64,000 nt of DNA from Herbaspirillum robiniae (GCF_002213415.1 NZ_NJGU01000005.1:372001-436000), one strand, 5' to 3'. Counted from the stretch's first letter, positions 17,402 through 28,768 are shown. Notes: generated from the letters alone by a model not told the origin. Made by a program: numbers and translations.

Positions 17402-18907
17402 TTAGTCGTCGTTGCGGTATTCGACGTAGGCGCGGTCGCGAATCTGGCGCATCCAGTCTTCCGTGGCTTCCTCGATCTTGCGTTCGCGGATGGCCTGGCG
17501 GGCCGCCTGGCGCGCGCGCTCCTTGGAAGCGTCGTCGGTCTTGCGCTCGACCACCTGGATCAGGTGGTAACCGAACGGCGACTCGACCGGATCGCTGACT
17601 TCGCCCGGCTTCAACTGGTCCATCACGCGCTCGAACTCCGGCACGGTATCGCCGGGGTAGATCCAGCCCAGGTCGCCACCCTTGGCGGCCGACAGGTCAT
17701 TCGAATACAGCTTGGCCAGTTCTTCGAAGGTGGCCGAACCATGGTCCAGGCGCTCCTTCAGCTCGGCCAGCTTGCGCTTGGCGTCGGCCGCGGTCACCAC
17801 CTGGTTGACCTTGATCAGGATGTGGCGCACGTGGGTCTGCTGCACCGCCGGTGCGGCAGCCTGGGTGTTGCCGGCGGCACGGCGGCCGACCAGCTTCAGG
17901 ATGTGGAAGCCGTTGCCGCTCTTGAGGATGCCGCTGACCTGGCCGTCCTGCAGCTTGGCGACGCCGTCCAGGAACAGCTGCGGCAGGCGATCGGAAGGAC
18001 GCCAGCCGAGATCGCCGCCCTGCAGCGCATCGGATGCGTCGGAATAAGCGGCCGCGGTCTTGGCGAAATCGGCGCCGGTCTTGAGCTGGCGCAGCACGTC
18101 TTCGGCGCGCTCGCGGCGCGAGGCCAGTTGCTCGGGCGATGCGTTTTCCGGCACGCGGACCAGGATCTGGGCGATGTCCAGCTCCTGGCGCGCGCCGCCG
18201 GCGTTGGCTTCGGCGGCGAGGTAGTTGTCGACCTCGGACTCGGTGACGGTGACCTTGTTGTCGACCTCACGCTCGCGCAGGCGCTGGCTCAGGATCTCGC
18301 GGCGGATCTCTTCGCGGAAGGAGGCGTAGATCATGCCTTCCTTCTCCAGGCGGGCGCGGAACTCCGGCATCGTCATCTTGTTCTGGTCGGCGATGCGCTG
18401 CATGGCGCGGTCCAGCATCGTGTCATCCACGACGATGCCGCTTTCCTTGGCGGTCTGGGCCTGCGCGCGCTCGACGATCATACGCTCGACCAGCTGGCGC
18501 ACCAGCTGGTTGCGCGGCGGCAGTTGGGCGTTCTGCGCGGTCATGCGCTGCTCCACGCTGGCCAGGCGATCGGCCACTTCCTGGCGCGTGATGACCTCGT
18601 TGTTGACCACGACCAAGATCGAATCGACCGGCCTGGGTTCGCTGCGCGCAGCGGCCGAAGCCGCGGCAGGCGCAGATGCGGGGGCTGCAGCTGCAGGAGC
18701 CGGCGCGGCGGCGGCCGGCTTGGCCACAGGCGCCGCAGCGGGCTTGGCCGCCGGCTTGGCCGGGGCTTGCGGAGCGGTTTCCGACGGCGTCACCGGAATG
18801 ATGGTGGTCGCGAATTGCGCATGCGCATCGCCGATCACGCCAAGCACGCACAGCAGCGCGGTCACTGTTTTGGTTTTTGCGAGGAGTGGTGTACGCATAT
18901 TACGCAT
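17402..18907 (-). CDS. surA: Periplasmic chaperone and peptidyl-prolyl isomerase SurA
   Basis: A 501-aa periplasmic chaperone that escorts outer-membrane proteins, including LptD, to the BAM complex. A signal peptide ends near DAHA (residues 27-30). Residues about 41-88 are an Ala/Pro/Lys-rich low-complexity stretch not present in E. coli SurA. The chaperone domain follows ([15 protein letters not shown]), then two parvulin domains, the second with HILIKVNQV and GDLGWIYPG. Its start lies 24 bp after lptD, so the two are probably cotranscribed. Two candidate ATGs (18907, 18898) lack a clear ribosome site. Confidence 0.94.
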   Translation of the reverse strand: MRNMRTPLLAKTKTVTALLCVLGVIGDAHAQFATTIIPVTPSETAPQAPAKPAAKPAAAPVAKPAAAAPAPAAAAPASAPAAASAAARSEPRPVDSILVVVNNEVITRQEVADRLASVEQRMTAQNAQLPPRNQLVRQLVERMIVERAQAQTAKESGIVVDDTMLDRAMQRIADQNKMTMPEFRARLEKEGMIYASFREEIRREILSQRLREREVDNKVTVTESEVDNYLAAEANAGGARQELDIAQILVRVPENASPEQLASRRERAEDVLRQLKTGADFAKTAAAYSDASDALQGGDLGWRPSDRLPQLFLDGVAKLQDGQVSGILKSGNGFHILKLVGRRAAGNTQAAAPAVQQTHVRHILIKVNQVVTAADAKRKLAELKERLDHGSATFEELAKLYSNDLSAAKGGDLGWIYPGDTVPEFERVMDQLKPGEVSDPVESPFGYHLIQVVERKTDDASKERARQAARQAIRERKIEEATEDWMRQIRDRAYVEYRNDD

Positions 18908-18931
18908 GAATGAACACAGGTCAGAAAGAGG

Positions 18932-21208
18932 TTAGAAATTGCTGTTGGGAGTGCTGTCCGGCAGGTTCACGTTCTGGTAGCCCGGAACGCTGCTCTTGAT
19001 CGCTTCAAGCGGGTTGTTGCCGATCTTGGAGAAGCCGGTGAGTTCCAACTGGAAGAAGAAGCCCGTGGACGCCTTGGTCGACGAGGTCGGAATCCGTTGC
19101 GCCACGACACGGAACACCCAGCAGTCCGCCTTGTACTCCATGCCGGCAAGTCCTTCGGCCACGGTCTTGTCGGGGATGGAATAGTTGATGCGGCCCACAG
19201 CATACCAGCGTTGCGATATCGGCCACTGGCCGGAGACGTCGACCTGCTTGAGCGGATCGAGCAGGCCGGTCGACGGGTTCACGTAAGTGCGGTCCAGCCG
19301 GTATTGCAGGTTCAGCACGCGCTTGGGCGCCGGCTGCCAGCGTAGGCCGAAAGTGGAACGCACCATCTGGCGCAGCGTCTCGCTGTACTGCACCGTGTTG
19401 TCGGTGGAGAATTCCTTGGAAATCTGGCCGCCCAAGGACAGCAGCAGGTCCGACTTGCTGCCCAGCGTGGTGGCGGTGGTGCCATTCAGGATAACCTTGG
19501 GATCGGCAAAGTAGTAGCGCTGCCCCACTGCCATGCGCAGACGCTCCAGGCCGTTTTCCTCGATCAGGCGCGAGGTGAGTGCGGCGGTAAGCTGGTTGGC
19601 ATCGCTGATGCGATCGTGGCCGACGAAACGGTTCTCGCTGAAGATCTGGGCGAAATTGAAATCGGCCAGGCCGGAGTCGAAGTTGGGGAGCTGCGACTGG
19701 TCACGATAAGGCGTACGGACATAAAACAGTCGTGGCTCCAGGGTCTGCGTCATGCTGCGGCCCAACAGCGTGGACTCGCGCTCGAAAACCATGCCCGAAT
19801 CCAGCGATACCGTCGGTACGGTGCGCGAGAAATTGGTGGGCTGGCCCACCGAGACGTTGTTCAGGTTGTAGCGGGTCGCATCCACGGACAGCTTCGGGGT
19901 GATGAAGTAACCCGGGCGCACGATGGGATAGGAAACGGACTGCGTGACGAAAGCGCGGTCGCCACCGACCAGGTCGCCGCTGGAAAAGCGCGTGAAGTCG
20001 GCAACCGTATTGAAATCGAAACCGCCAATGTCATAGCGGGAGCCGGTGAAGACGATTTGCGGCACCCGGTCGTAGGGCTTGGTAATCGGGCTGTCGACGT
20101 CCTGCAGCAACTGGTACTTCGATACGTGGCCGTACAGGCTCCAGTAGGTGCTGCTATAGGTCAGGCTGACGTCACGGGTCAGCAGCCGCTGCGTGCTGCC
20201 GGTGATCGAATGCGAAAAGTCGGATGGATAGTCGTTGTCCGAAGCCTTGTTCAGGTTCCAGGCCAGGGTCAGGCCGGGCGCGAGCGTCTGATTGTGGATC
20301 GACGACAGCGAGTAGCGGCCGGTGCCGGTCACGCGGTCCTGGATGCCTTCGACGTTGGTGATCCCGGAATAGGTGTCGCCCAGGTAACGCGTTTCCGCGC
20401 CCAGCTGGAAACCGCGGCGGGCAATGTACTTCGGCACCAGCGTCAGATCGTAATTGGGCGCCAGGTTGAAGTAGTACGGCACCGCCAGTTCCGCGCCGCC
20501 GGTGCTGGTCGCGCCGAAGGTCGGCGGCAGCACGCCGGACTTGCGCTCGCCCGACAACGGGAAGGTCATCCAGGGCGAACCGAGGATGGGCACATCCTTG
20601 AAATACAGCAGGCCGCCGTGCATGGTGCCGACGTCGCGGCCGCTGTCCAGATCCAGGGTATTGGCCCGCAGGTACCAGTCCGGGTCGGTCGCCTCGCAGG
20701 TGCTGTAGGTGCCTTGCTGCACCTGCGCCTGGTCGTCGGAGAGGAAGTCGATGCGCTCGGCCTTGCCGCGGCCGCCGTTCTTGCCAATCAGGTAAGTCGG
20801 CTGGGTCACGTAGCCGGCGCCCGAGCCCATGTTCATCTCGGCATGGTCGCCGGTGTACTGGTCCTGGAAACGCTTCATCCAGACGTGGCCGGTGGCCTCC
20901 ACTTCGTCCTGGATGATGCGGTATTCGGCCTTGTCCGCCTTGATGGTGGTGCCGCCCTTGATGATCTCGACGTCGCGATCCAGGTTGACCTGGCGGTCGG
21001 GGCGACCGGTCATCTGCTCCGCGCTGACATTGACCGGCGCATCCTTGTCGTCGGCAGGCGCGGCGGCCGGCTGCGGCACCGCCATTTGCGCGTGGACCGT
21101 CAGCGGCAGCAGGCTGGACGCCGATGCGACCACGACAACCGATGAAAACAGACGCGCCAACCGCCAGTTGACAGTGCGTTCAGAAAGAGACTTGGGAAAC
21201 CGGATCAT
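18932..21208 (-). CDS. lptD: LPS-assembly outer-membrane protein LptD
   Basis: A 758-aa outer-membrane beta-barrel that inserts lipopolysaccharide into the outer leaflet, working with LptE. A signal region (about residues 10-39, ending VHAQ) precedes an OstA/LptA-like periplasmic domain (VNVSAEQMTGRPDRQVNLDR) and a long barrel rich in alternating aromatic residues. The frame is open 63 codons farther upstream, but those residues cover the AT-rich promoter region, so the ATG at 21208 (MIRFPKSLSER) is preferred. It is the first gene of lptD-surA-pdxA-rsmA and is divergent from amgK-murU. Confidence 0.94.
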   Translation of the reverse strand: MIRFPKSLSERTVNWRLARLFSSVVVVASASSLLPLTVHAQMAVPQPAAAPADDKDAPVNVSAEQMTGRPDRQVNLDRDVEIIKGGTTIKADKAEYRIIQDEVEATGHVWMKRFQDQYTGDHAEMNMGSGAGYVTQPTYLIGKNGGRGKAERIDFLSDDQAQVQQGTYSTCEATDPDWYLRANTLDLDSGRDVGTMHGGLLYFKDVPILGSPWMTFPLSGERKSGVLPPTFGATSTGGAELAVPYYFNLAPNYDLTLVPKYIARRGFQLGAETRYLGDTYSGITNVEGIQDRVTGTGRYSLSSIHNQTLAPGLTLAWNLNKASDNDYPSDFSHSITGSTQRLLTRDVSLTYSSTYWSLYGHVSKYQLLQDVDSPITKPYDRVPQIVFTGSRYDIGGFDFNTVADFTRFSSGDLVGGDRAFVTQSVSYPIVRPGYFITPKLSVDATRYNLNNVSVGQPTNFSRTVPTVSLDSGMVFERESTLLGRSMTQTLEPRLFYVRTPYRDQSQLPNFDSGLADFNFAQIFSENRFVGHDRISDANQLTAALTSRLIEENGLERLRMAVGQRYYFADPKVILNGTTATTLGSKSDLLLSLGGQISKEFSTDNTVQYSETLRQMVRSTFGLRWQPAPKRVLNLQYRLDRTYVNPSTGLLDPLKQVDVSGQWPISQRWYAVGRINYSIPDKTVAEGLAGMEYKADCWVFRVVAQRIPTSSTKASTGFFFQLELTGFSKIGNNPLEAIKSSVPGYQNVNLPDSTPNSNF

Positions 21209-21259
21209 GAAAAGAGTGGCTAGACACCGTGCAGGCGGATTTTTTGAATTTAATCCCTT

Positions 21260-21285
21260 ATTATATGGGAACTCATACACGTCAA
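21260..21285 (-). promoter_or_regulatory. Promoter region of lptD
   Basis: The minus strand has an exact TATAAT at 21260-21265 in an AT-rich 97-bp spacer between the divergent lptD and amgK genes. A TTGACG lies at 21280-21285, but the 14-bp spacing is too short for a standard pair, so the real -35 may differ. Confidence 0.45.
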
Positions 21286-21305
21286 ACGAATTCCTCAGAT
21301 AGTTC

Positions 21306-22337
21306 ATGTCTTCATCCAGTTCTGCCCCTGATCTCCGCCTGTCCGAATTGCACGCCTGGCTCGATACCCTCGCCGACACTCCGGTGCTGTCCTCCACCCT
21401 GCGCCCGGCCTCGGCCGACGCCAGCTTCCGCCGCTATTTCCGTGTGGATACGAAAGACGGTAGCACCGCCATCGTGATGGACGCGCCTCCGCCGCAGGAA
21501 GATGTGCGCCCCTTCGTCAAGGTCGCCGGCCTGTTCGGCGCCACCGGCGTCACGGTGCCCAAGATCCTGGCGCAAGACCCGGCCCGCGGCTTCCTGCTGC
21601 TGACCGATCTCGGCTCGACCACCTACCTGAACCAGCTCACGGCCGACAGCGCGCACAAACTATACATGGATGCGATCGAGGCCTTGATACTTTTACAAGC
21701 GCAAAGCAAGCCCGAGGCGCTGCCGGAATACGACCGTCCGCTGCTGCTGCGCGAGCTGGAGCTGTTTCGCGAGTGGTATATCGGCAAGCACCTGGGCGTG
21801 ACGCTCACCGACGAGCAGAACGCGGTGCTGACCAAGACCTTCGACGCCATCCTGGCCAACAACCTGGCGCAGCCGCAGGTCTATGTGCACCGCGACTACC
21901 ATTCGCGCAACCTGATGGTGCTGCCGGCCGGCAATCCCGGCATCATCGATTTCCAGGATGCGGTCTACGGCCCCATCACCTACGACCTGGTTTCGCTGCT
22001 GCGCGACGCCTACATCCAGTGGGACGAGGAACTGGTGCTGGACTGGGCCATCCGCTACTGGGAAAAGGCGCGCCGCGCCGGCCTGCCGGTGGCGCCGGAC
22101 ATCGATAGCTTCTACCGCGACTTCGAGTGGATGGGCCTGCAGCGCCACCTGAAGGTGCTCGGCATCTTCGCCCGCCTCTACCACCGCGACGGCAAGGATG
22201 CCTATCTGAAGGACATGCCGCTGGTGATGGAATACACGCTCAAGACCGCGCGCCGCTATGTCGCCTTCACGCCGCTGGTGCGCCTGATCGAAAAGCTGGA
22301 GCAGGAACACGCGCCGAAATTCGGCTACACCTTCTGA
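21306..22337 (+). CDS. amgK: N-acetylmuramate/N-acetylglucosamine anomeric kinase
   Basis: A 343-aa kinase of the aminoglycoside-phosphotransferase fold that phosphorylates MurNAc (and GlcNAc) at the anomeric carbon during cell-wall recycling. The kinase loop reads VHRDYHSRNLMV and the metal-site motif IIDFQDAVYGP. The call over other APH-fold proteins rests on the murU gene 10 bp downstream and the divergent lptD-surA-pdxA-rsmA neighbourhood, the same setting as in Pseudomonas putida. Together with MurU it returns MurNAc to UDP-MurNAc and bypasses MurA, the fosfomycin target. Confidence 0.9.
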   Translation: MSSSSSAPDLRLSELHAWLDTLADTPVLSSTLRPASADASFRRYFRVDTKDGSTAIVMDAPPPQEDVRPFVKVAGLFGATGVTVPKILAQDPARGFLLLTDLGSTTYLNQLTADSAHKLYMDAIEALILLQAQSKPEALPEYDRPLLLRELELFREWYIGKHLGVTLTDEQNAVLTKTFDAILANNLAQPQVYVHRDYHSRNLMVLPAGNPGIIDFQDAVYGPITYDLVSLLRDAYIQWDEELVLDWAIRYWEKARRAGLPVAPDIDSFYRDFEWMGLQRHLKVLGIFARLYHRDGKDAYLKDMPLVMEYTLKTARRYVAFTPLVRLIEKLEQEHAPKFGYTF

Positions 22338-22347
22338 GGCGGCCGAC

Positions 22348-23040
22348 ATGAAAGCCATGATCTTCGCAGCCGGCCGCGGCGAGCGCATGCGCCCGCTGAC
22401 CGACGAATGTCCCAAGCCGCTGCTGAAAGTGCGCGGCCGCCCGCTGATCGTCTGGCAGATCCTGTCGCTGGTGCGCGCCGGCATCACCGACATCGTCATC
22501 AACCACGCCCACCTCGGCCACATGATCGAAGAAGCGCTGGGCGACGGCAGCAAGTACGGCGCGCAGCTGCAATACTCGCCGGAAGGCACCGCCTTGGAAA
22601 CCGCCGGCGGCATCGCCAAGGCGCGCCACCTGCTGGGCGAGGAACCCTTCGTGGCGGTCTCCGGCGATATCTACTGCCCGCACTTCGACTACGAGCAGGT
22701 CAAGTCCGTGCTGGAAGACGAAGACCCATGGGGCAACCCGCTGGCGCTGGACAAGCGCGACGTGGCCTGGATCTGGCTGGTCAGGAACCCGCCCTTCCAT
22801 CCCGTGGGCGACTTCGCGCTGAACAATTTTTCCATCGCCAACGAAGGCGAACAGAAGCTGACCTTCGCCAACATCGGCGTCTACCGTCCACAGATGTTCG
22901 ACGCCATCACGCCCGGCGAACATGCCAAGCTCGGCCCGCTGCTGCGCGAATATGCGGCGCGAGGCCAGGTCGGCGGCGACGTCTATCGCGGTGACTGGCA
23001 TAACGTCGGCACCATCGATCAACTGCAAGCATTGAACTAA
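22348..23040 (+). CDS. murU: N-acetylmuramate alpha-1-phosphate uridylyltransferase
   Basis: A 230-aa nucleotidyltransferase that makes UDP-MurNAc from MurNAc 1-phosphate and UTP. The signature FAAGRGERMRPLTDECPKPL at residues 6-25 and the metal-binding VSGDIY fit the sugar-phosphate nucleotidylyltransferase family. It is 10 bp after amgK and 12 bp before pepP, so the three form one transcript. Similar proteins act on mannose or glucose phosphates; the amgK pairing decides the call. Confidence 0.9.
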   Translation: MKAMIFAAGRGERMRPLTDECPKPLLKVRGRPLIVWQILSLVRAGITDIVINHAHLGHMIEEALGDGSKYGAQLQYSPEGTALETAGGIAKARHLLGEEPFVAVSGDIYCPHFDYEQVKSVLEDEDPWGNPLALDKRDVAWIWLVRNPPFHPVGDFALNNFSIANEGEQKLTFANIGVYRPQMFDAITPGEHAKLGPLLREYAARGQVGGDVYRGDWHNVGTIDQLQALN

Positions 23041-23052
23041 GGAGCGCACGCC

Positions 23053-24399
<1,347 letters not shown>

Positions 24400-24459
24400 C
24401 AGCCTTCCCTGCATCACGCCGGGCATGCGCCGGATCAATCCGCGCGCATGCCGCTCCGC

Positions 24460-24465
24460 TACAAT
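24460..24465 (+). promoter_or_regulatory. Candidate -10 element ahead of ubiH
   Basis: TACAAT lies 49 bp after pepP and 42 bp before the preferred ubiH start. No good -35 is visible. Its place inside the extended open frame argues for the later start. Confidence 0.35.
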
Positions 24466-24507
24466 GGCGGCTTCTTTCGCTCCCGCACTTCACTCGCTAC
24501 CGGCACC

Positions 24508-25665
24508 ATGGGCACCATGAACACCGTCGACTTCGACCTCATCATCTGCGGCGGCGGCCCGGTGGGCCAAAGCGTCGCCGGCCTGCTGGCGCGCCGCGGG
24601 CGCGATGCCGCGCGCATCGCCTTGGTCGACATGAAGACGCCGGAGCAGGCGGCGCGGGATCCGCGCACCATCGCCCTCTCCTACGGCAGCCGCCAGATCC
24701 TGGACGAGCTCGGCGCCTGGGATGCCGTCGGCAGGAGCGCCACCGCGATCGAACAGATCCACGTCTCGCGCCGCGGCCATTTCGGCCGCACGCTGCTGGA
24801 CCGCAAGGACTACGCACTGCCCGCGCTGGGCTATGTCGCCCGCTACGGCGAGGTCAACCAGGCGCTGGCGAACGCGCTCACGCCGCTTGGCATCAGTTTC
24901 CTACGCCCGGCCGAAGTCGCCGCGCTGGCCGAAGAGGAAGACCACGTCGCCGTCTCGCTGCAGGACGGCCGCGTGCTGCGCGCCGCGCTGGCGATCCAAG
25001 CGGAGGGCGGCGTGTTCGGCGAACAGAAACGGAAATCGGTGCAACGCGATTACCAGCAGCTGGCGCTGATCGCCCATGTGCACGCCGACCAGCCGGTCGC
25101 CCATCGCGCCTTCGAACGCTTCACCGATGAAGGCCCGCTGGCGCTGCTGCCGCAGGACGACGGCTACGCCATGGTGTGGTGCGTGCGCCCCGCCACCGGC
25201 GAACGGCTGCTGGCGCTGGACGACGGCGTCTTCCTGGCGGCCTTGAACCAGGCCTTCGGCCACCGCGTCGGCCGCTTCACGCGCGCCAGCGCGCGCCACT
25301 CCTATCCGCTTGGACTGAACGCCAACCCCGGCCAGACGCGCCGCGTCGTGGCCATCGGCAATGCCGCGCAGACGCTGCACCCGGTCGCCGGACAAGGCCT
25401 GAACCTGGGCCTGCGCGACGCCCGCGTGCTGGCCGACACGCTGGCGCGCGAGCTGTCGCCCGCGGCGCTGTCGGCCTTCGAGCGCAAGCGCGGCGGCGAC
25501 CGCGGCCTGACCATCCGGCTGACCGACCTGATGGCGCGCGCCTTCGCCGGTTCGCCGCAAGGCTCGCCCCTGCAGGCGGCGCTGGGCCTGTCGCTGGGCG
25601 CCATCGACCTGCTGCCGGCGGCGCGCGACCTGCTGGCCGAGCAGATGATGTTCGGCCGCCGCTGA
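24508..25665 (+). CDS. ubiH: UbiH/UbiF-family FAD-dependent ubiquinone hydroxylase
   Basis: A flavoprotein monooxygenase of about 385 aa that hydroxylates the ubiquinone ring precursor. It has the N-terminal FAD dinucleotide motif DLIICGGGPVGQS and the C-terminal FAD site VAIGNAAQTLHPVAGQGLNLG typical of the family. The frame opens at 24448, but a TACAAT box lies inside that part, so ATG 24508 (MGTMNTVDFD) is preferred; ATG 24517 is also possible. Position after pepP supports UbiH over the paralogues that hydroxylate other ring carbons, though sequence alone does not settle it. Confidence 0.82.
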   Translation: MGTMNTVDFDLIICGGGPVGQSVAGLLARRGRDAARIALVDMKTPEQAARDPRTIALSYGSRQILDELGAWDAVGRSATAIEQIHVSRRGHFGRTLLDRKDYALPALGYVARYGEVNQALANALTPLGISFLRPAEVAALAEEEDHVAVSLQDGRVLRAALAIQAEGGVFGEQKRKSVQRDYQQLALIAHVHADQPVAHRAFERFTDEGPLALLPQDDGYAMVWCVRPATGERLLALDDGVFLAALNQAFGHRVGRFTRASARHSYPLGLNANPGQTRRVVAIGNAAQTLHPVAGQGLNLGLRDARVLADTLARELSPAALSAFERKRGGDRGLTIRLTDLMARAFAGSPQGSPLQAALGLSLGAIDLLPAARDLLAEQMMFGRR

Positions 25666-25762
25666 CGCCCGCGCCCGACGGATTCCGCGCCGGGCCGCGC
25701 CGTGAGACAATGCCGCCATCGCGGCGCAACGCCGTACCCACACAGCCCAATCGCTTTCCATC

Positions 25763-26410
25763 ATGAAACAAGATCCGCGCTTCAAGAACCTCTTCATCCT
25801 GGACCACCCGCTGATCCAGCACAAGCTCACCCACATGCGCGACAAGCGCACCTCCACGCGCACCTTCCGCGACCTGCTGCGCGAGATCACGCTGCTGATG
25901 GGCTATGAGATCACCCGCGACCTGCCGCTGACCACCGAATCCATCGAGACCCCGCTGGTGACCTACGACGCCCCGGTGATCGCCGGCAAGAAACTGGCCA
26001 TCGTGCCGGTGCTGCGCGCAGGCGTGGGCATGAGCGACGGCCTGCTGGAGCTGATCCCCTCGGCGCGCGTGGGCCACATCGGCGTCTACCGCGACGAGAA
26101 CCACCAGCCGGTGGAATACCTGGTGCGCCTGCCCGACCTGCAGGACCGCACGATGATCCTGTGCGACCCCATGGTGGCGACCGGCAACTCCGCGGTCTAC
26201 GCGGTCGACGCGCTGAAAAAGCGCGGCGTGCCCGCCGCCAACATCGTGTTCGTGGCACTGGTGGCCGCGCCCGAAGGCGTGAAGGTGTTCACCGACGCGC
26301 ATCCGGACGTCAAGCTCTACGTCGCCTCGCTGGATTCGCACCTGAATGAAGACGCCTACATCGTGCCGGGCCTGGGCGACGCCGGCGACCGCATCTTCGG
26401 GACCAAGTAA
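25763..26410 (+). CDS. upp: Uracil phosphoribosyltransferase
   Basis: A 215-aa salvage enzyme that joins uracil to PRPP to give UMP. The PRPP-binding loop reads [14 protein letters not shown] and the C-terminus [14 protein letters not shown] is the uracil-binding hallmark of Upp. It is 97 bp after ubiH and ends at a strong terminator, so it may be its own unit. Confidence 0.96.
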   Translation: MKQDPRFKNLFILDHPLIQHKLTHMRDKRTSTRTFRDLLREITLLMGYEITRDLPLTTESIETPLVTYDAPVIAGKKLAIVPVLRAGVGMSDGLLELIPSARVGHIGVYRDENHQPVEYLVRLPDLQDRTMILCDPMVATGNSAVYAVDALKKRGVPAANIVFVALVAAPEGVKVFTDAHPDVKLYVASLDSHLNEDAYIVPGLGDAGDRIFGTK

Positions 26411-26434
26411 GCCGCGACGATTCGTCTTCCCGCG

Positions 26435-26467
26435 CAAAAAAAAGCCGCTCCGAGGAGCGGCTTTTTT
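26435..26467. terminator. Bidirectional terminator between upp and pntB
   Basis: An A-run, AAGCCGCTCC-gag-GAGCGGCTT hairpin and T-run between convergent genes. Confidence 0.9.
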
Positions 26468-26490
26468 CATGGCACCAATCGATGCAGAGC

Positions 26491-27930
26491 TCAGTCCACC
26501 GCCTTGACCATGTCCTCGATGACCTTCTTGGCGTCGCCGAAGACCATCATGGTCTTGTCCATGTAGAACAGTTCGTTGTCCAGCCCGGCATAACCGGCGG
26601 CCATCGAGCGCTTGTTCACGATCACGGTCTTGGCCTTGTAGGCTTCCAGGATGGGCATGCCGGCGATCGGCGACTTCGGGTCCTTGGCCGCCGGGTTCAC
26701 CACGTCGTTGGCGCCCAGCACCAGCACCACGTCGGCCTGCGCGAACTCGCTGTTGATGTCTTCCATCTCGAACACCTGGTCGTAGGGCACTTCGGCCTCG
26801 GCCAGCAGCACGTTCATGTGGCCGGGCATGCGGCCCGCCACCGGGTGGATCGCGTACTTCACGGTCACGCCGTTGTGGGTCAGCTTCTCGGTCAGCTCCT
26901 TCAAGGCGTGCTGCGCGCGCGCCACCGCCAGGCCGTAGCCGGGAACGATGATCACGGTCTCGGCATTGCCCATCAGGAAGGCGGCGTCATCGGCCGAACC
27001 CGACTTGACGTTGCGCTGTTGCTGCGCGCCGCCGCCGGCCGCCGCGGCCTCGCCGCCGAAGCCGCCCAGGATCACGTTGAAGAACGAACGGTTCATCGCC
27101 TTGCACATGATGTAGGACAGGATCGCGCCCGAGGAGCCCACCAGCGAACCGGAGATGATCAGCATCGGGTTGTTCAGCGAGAAGCCGATGCCGGCCGCGG
27201 CCCAGCCCGAATAGCTGTTGAGCATCGAGACCACCACCGGCATGTCGGCGCCGCCGATGGGGATGATGATCAGCACGCCCAGCACGAAGGCGATCGCCGC
27301 CATGATGATGAAGGGCAGCCAGTTCTGGGTCAGCACGAAGATGATGCCGAAGCCGATCATGGCCACCGCCAGCAGCAGGTTCAGGAAATGCTGGCCGGAG
27401 AAATTCACCGGCGCCCCCTGGAACAGGCGGAACTTGTACTTGCCCGACAGCTTGCCGAAGGCGATCACCGAACCGGAGAAGGTGATGGCGCCCACAAACG
27501 TGCCGATGAACAGCTCCACGCGGTTACCCACGGGAATCGGCATGCCGTGGCCGGAGATGCCCAGCGCCCAGGGTTCGGCCACGGCGGCCACCGCGATGCA
27601 GACTGCGGCCAGGCCGATCAGCGAGTGCATCGCCGCCACCAGTTCGGGCATCTTGGTCATCTCGACGCTGCGCGCGAGATAGGCGCCGATGCCGCCGCCC
27701 ACGATCACGCCGGCGGCCACCAGCAGGTAGCCGATGCTGCCGGCCGAGTCGGCGCCCTCGCCTTTCAACTTCACGATCAGGGCCAGCGTGGTCAGCACCG
27801 CGATCACCATGCCGGCGATGCCGAAGGCATTGCCGCGACGCGCGGTGGCCGGATGCGACAGGCCCTTCAACGACTGAATGAAGCAGATCGAGGCGACCAG
27901 ATACAACAGGGTGACGAGGTTCATGCTCAT
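26491..27930 (-). CDS. pntB: NAD(P) transhydrogenase, beta subunit
   Basis: A 479-aa inner-membrane subunit with about nine hydrophobic helices (to near residue 265) followed by the cytosolic NADP-binding domain III, recognisable by VIIVPGYGLAVARAQHAL and VVLVLGANDVVNPAA. With the two alpha chains it drives hydride transfer from NADH to NADP using the proton gradient. Its ATG overlaps the end of the alpha-2 gene by four bases (27927-27930), implying tight coupling. Confidence 0.95.
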   Translation of the reverse strand: MSMNLVTLLYLVASICFIQSLKGLSHPATARRGNAFGIAGMVIAVLTTLALIVKLKGEGADSAGSIGYLLVAAGVIVGGGIGAYLARSVEMTKMPELVAAMHSLIGLAAVCIAVAAVAEPWALGISGHGMPIPVGNRVELFIGTFVGAITFSGSVIAFGKLSGKYKFRLFQGAPVNFSGQHFLNLLLAVAMIGFGIIFVLTQNWLPFIIMAAIAFVLGVLIIIPIGGADMPVVVSMLNSYSGWAAAGIGFSLNNPMLIISGSLVGSSGAILSYIMCKAMNRSFFNVILGGFGGEAAAAGGGAQQQRNVKSGSADDAAFLMGNAETVIIVPGYGLAVARAQHALKELTEKLTHNGVTVKYAIHPVAGRMPGHMNVLLAEAEVPYDQVFEMEDINSEFAQADVVLVLGANDVVNPAAKDPKSPIAGMPILEAYKAKTVIVNKRSMAAGYAGLDNELFYMDKTMMVFGDAKKVIEDMVKAVD

Positions 27931-28241
27931 GCTGCTCCTCCCGACTTGGCCTTGGGCTCTTTCTTCTTGAACATCTCCAGCATGCGCTGGGTCACCATGA
28001 AGCCGCCGAACACGTTGACCGCCGCCAGCGCCACGCCCAGCGTGCCGGCGATGCGGCCCACCGGACCTTCGGTCAGGCCGGCGGCCAGCATGGCGCCGAT
28101 GATGATGATCGCCGAGATGGCGTTGGTGACCGCCATCAGCGGCGTGTGCAGCGCCGGGGTGACGGTCCAGACCACGTGGTAGCCGACGTAGATCGCCAGC
28201 ACGAAGATGATCAGGTTGATGATGGTGTGACTGACTTCCAT
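27927..28241 (-). CDS. NAD(P) transhydrogenase, alpha-2 membrane subunit
   Basis: A 104-aa protein with three hydrophobic helices (residues about 5-25, 33-55 and 60-82) and a charged tail rich in Lys. It corresponds to the separate membrane part of the alpha chain in three-subunit transhydrogenases (as in Rhodospirillum), where domain I is another polypeptide. It overlaps pntB by four bases, but is separated from the domain I gene by panD, which is unusual. The common symbol is pntAB or pntA2. Confidence 0.92.
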   Translation of the reverse strand: MEVSHTIINLIIFVLAIYVGYHVVWTVTPALHTPLMAVTNAISAIIIIGAMLAAGLTEGPVGRIAGTLGVALAAVNVFGGFMVTQRMLEMFKKKEPKAKSGGAA

Positions 28242-28296
28242 TTCTTGTTCCTCTCTTTGTTGCGCGGCGGCGAAGCCGCGACAGGATTCACGTGGG

Positions 28297-28659
28297 TCAG
28301 ATTGCCTTCAGGCTGGTGATGCGGTTCTTGTCGTCGACGAAGACGACCTTCGGTTTGTATTGCGCGACTTCCTCATCCGACATGGGCGCGTAGGTGCAGA
28401 TGATCAGCAGATCGCCCAGGTGCGCGAGGCGGGCCGCCGCGCCGTTGAGGGAAATCTCGCCGCTGCCGCGCTTGCCGCGGATGGCGTAGGTGGAGAAGCG
28501 TTCGCCGTTGTTGACGTTGTAGAGTTCGATCTTCTCGAACTCGCGGATGTCGGCCGCCTCCAGCAGGTCTTCGTCGATGCCGCAGGAGCCCTCGTAGTTG
28601 AGGTCGCACTGGGTGACGGAGGCGCGATGAATCTTGGCGCGCAGCATGATGCGTTGCAT
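28297..28659 (-). CDS. panD: Aspartate 1-decarboxylase
   Basis: A 120-aa proenzyme that makes beta-alanine for pantothenate and coenzyme A. It cleaves itself between G24 and S25 in the motif YEGSCGID, turning the serine into the pyruvoyl cofactor; both residues are at the canonical positions. It lies between the alpha-1 (28769-29884) and alpha-2 (27927-28241) transhydrogenase genes on the same strand, with 109 and 55 bp on either side, so it may be transcribed with them. Confidence 0.96.
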   Translation of the reverse strand: MQRIMLRAKIHRASVTQCDLNYEGSCGIDEDLLEAADIREFEKIELYNVNNGERFSTYAIRGKRGSGEISLNGAAARLAHLGDLLIICTYAPMSDEEVAQYKPKVVFVDDKNRITSLKAI

Positions 28660-28768
28660 GTACTTCTTCCTTCTTTTTTAAGTGAATGTGGTGCGGGCGG
28701 CGGCCCGGCCCTGGGCGCGGCCGCCGTCGCGCCGGGGCGCCGGGGCTCCGGCGCTTGCCCGGCTTGTC

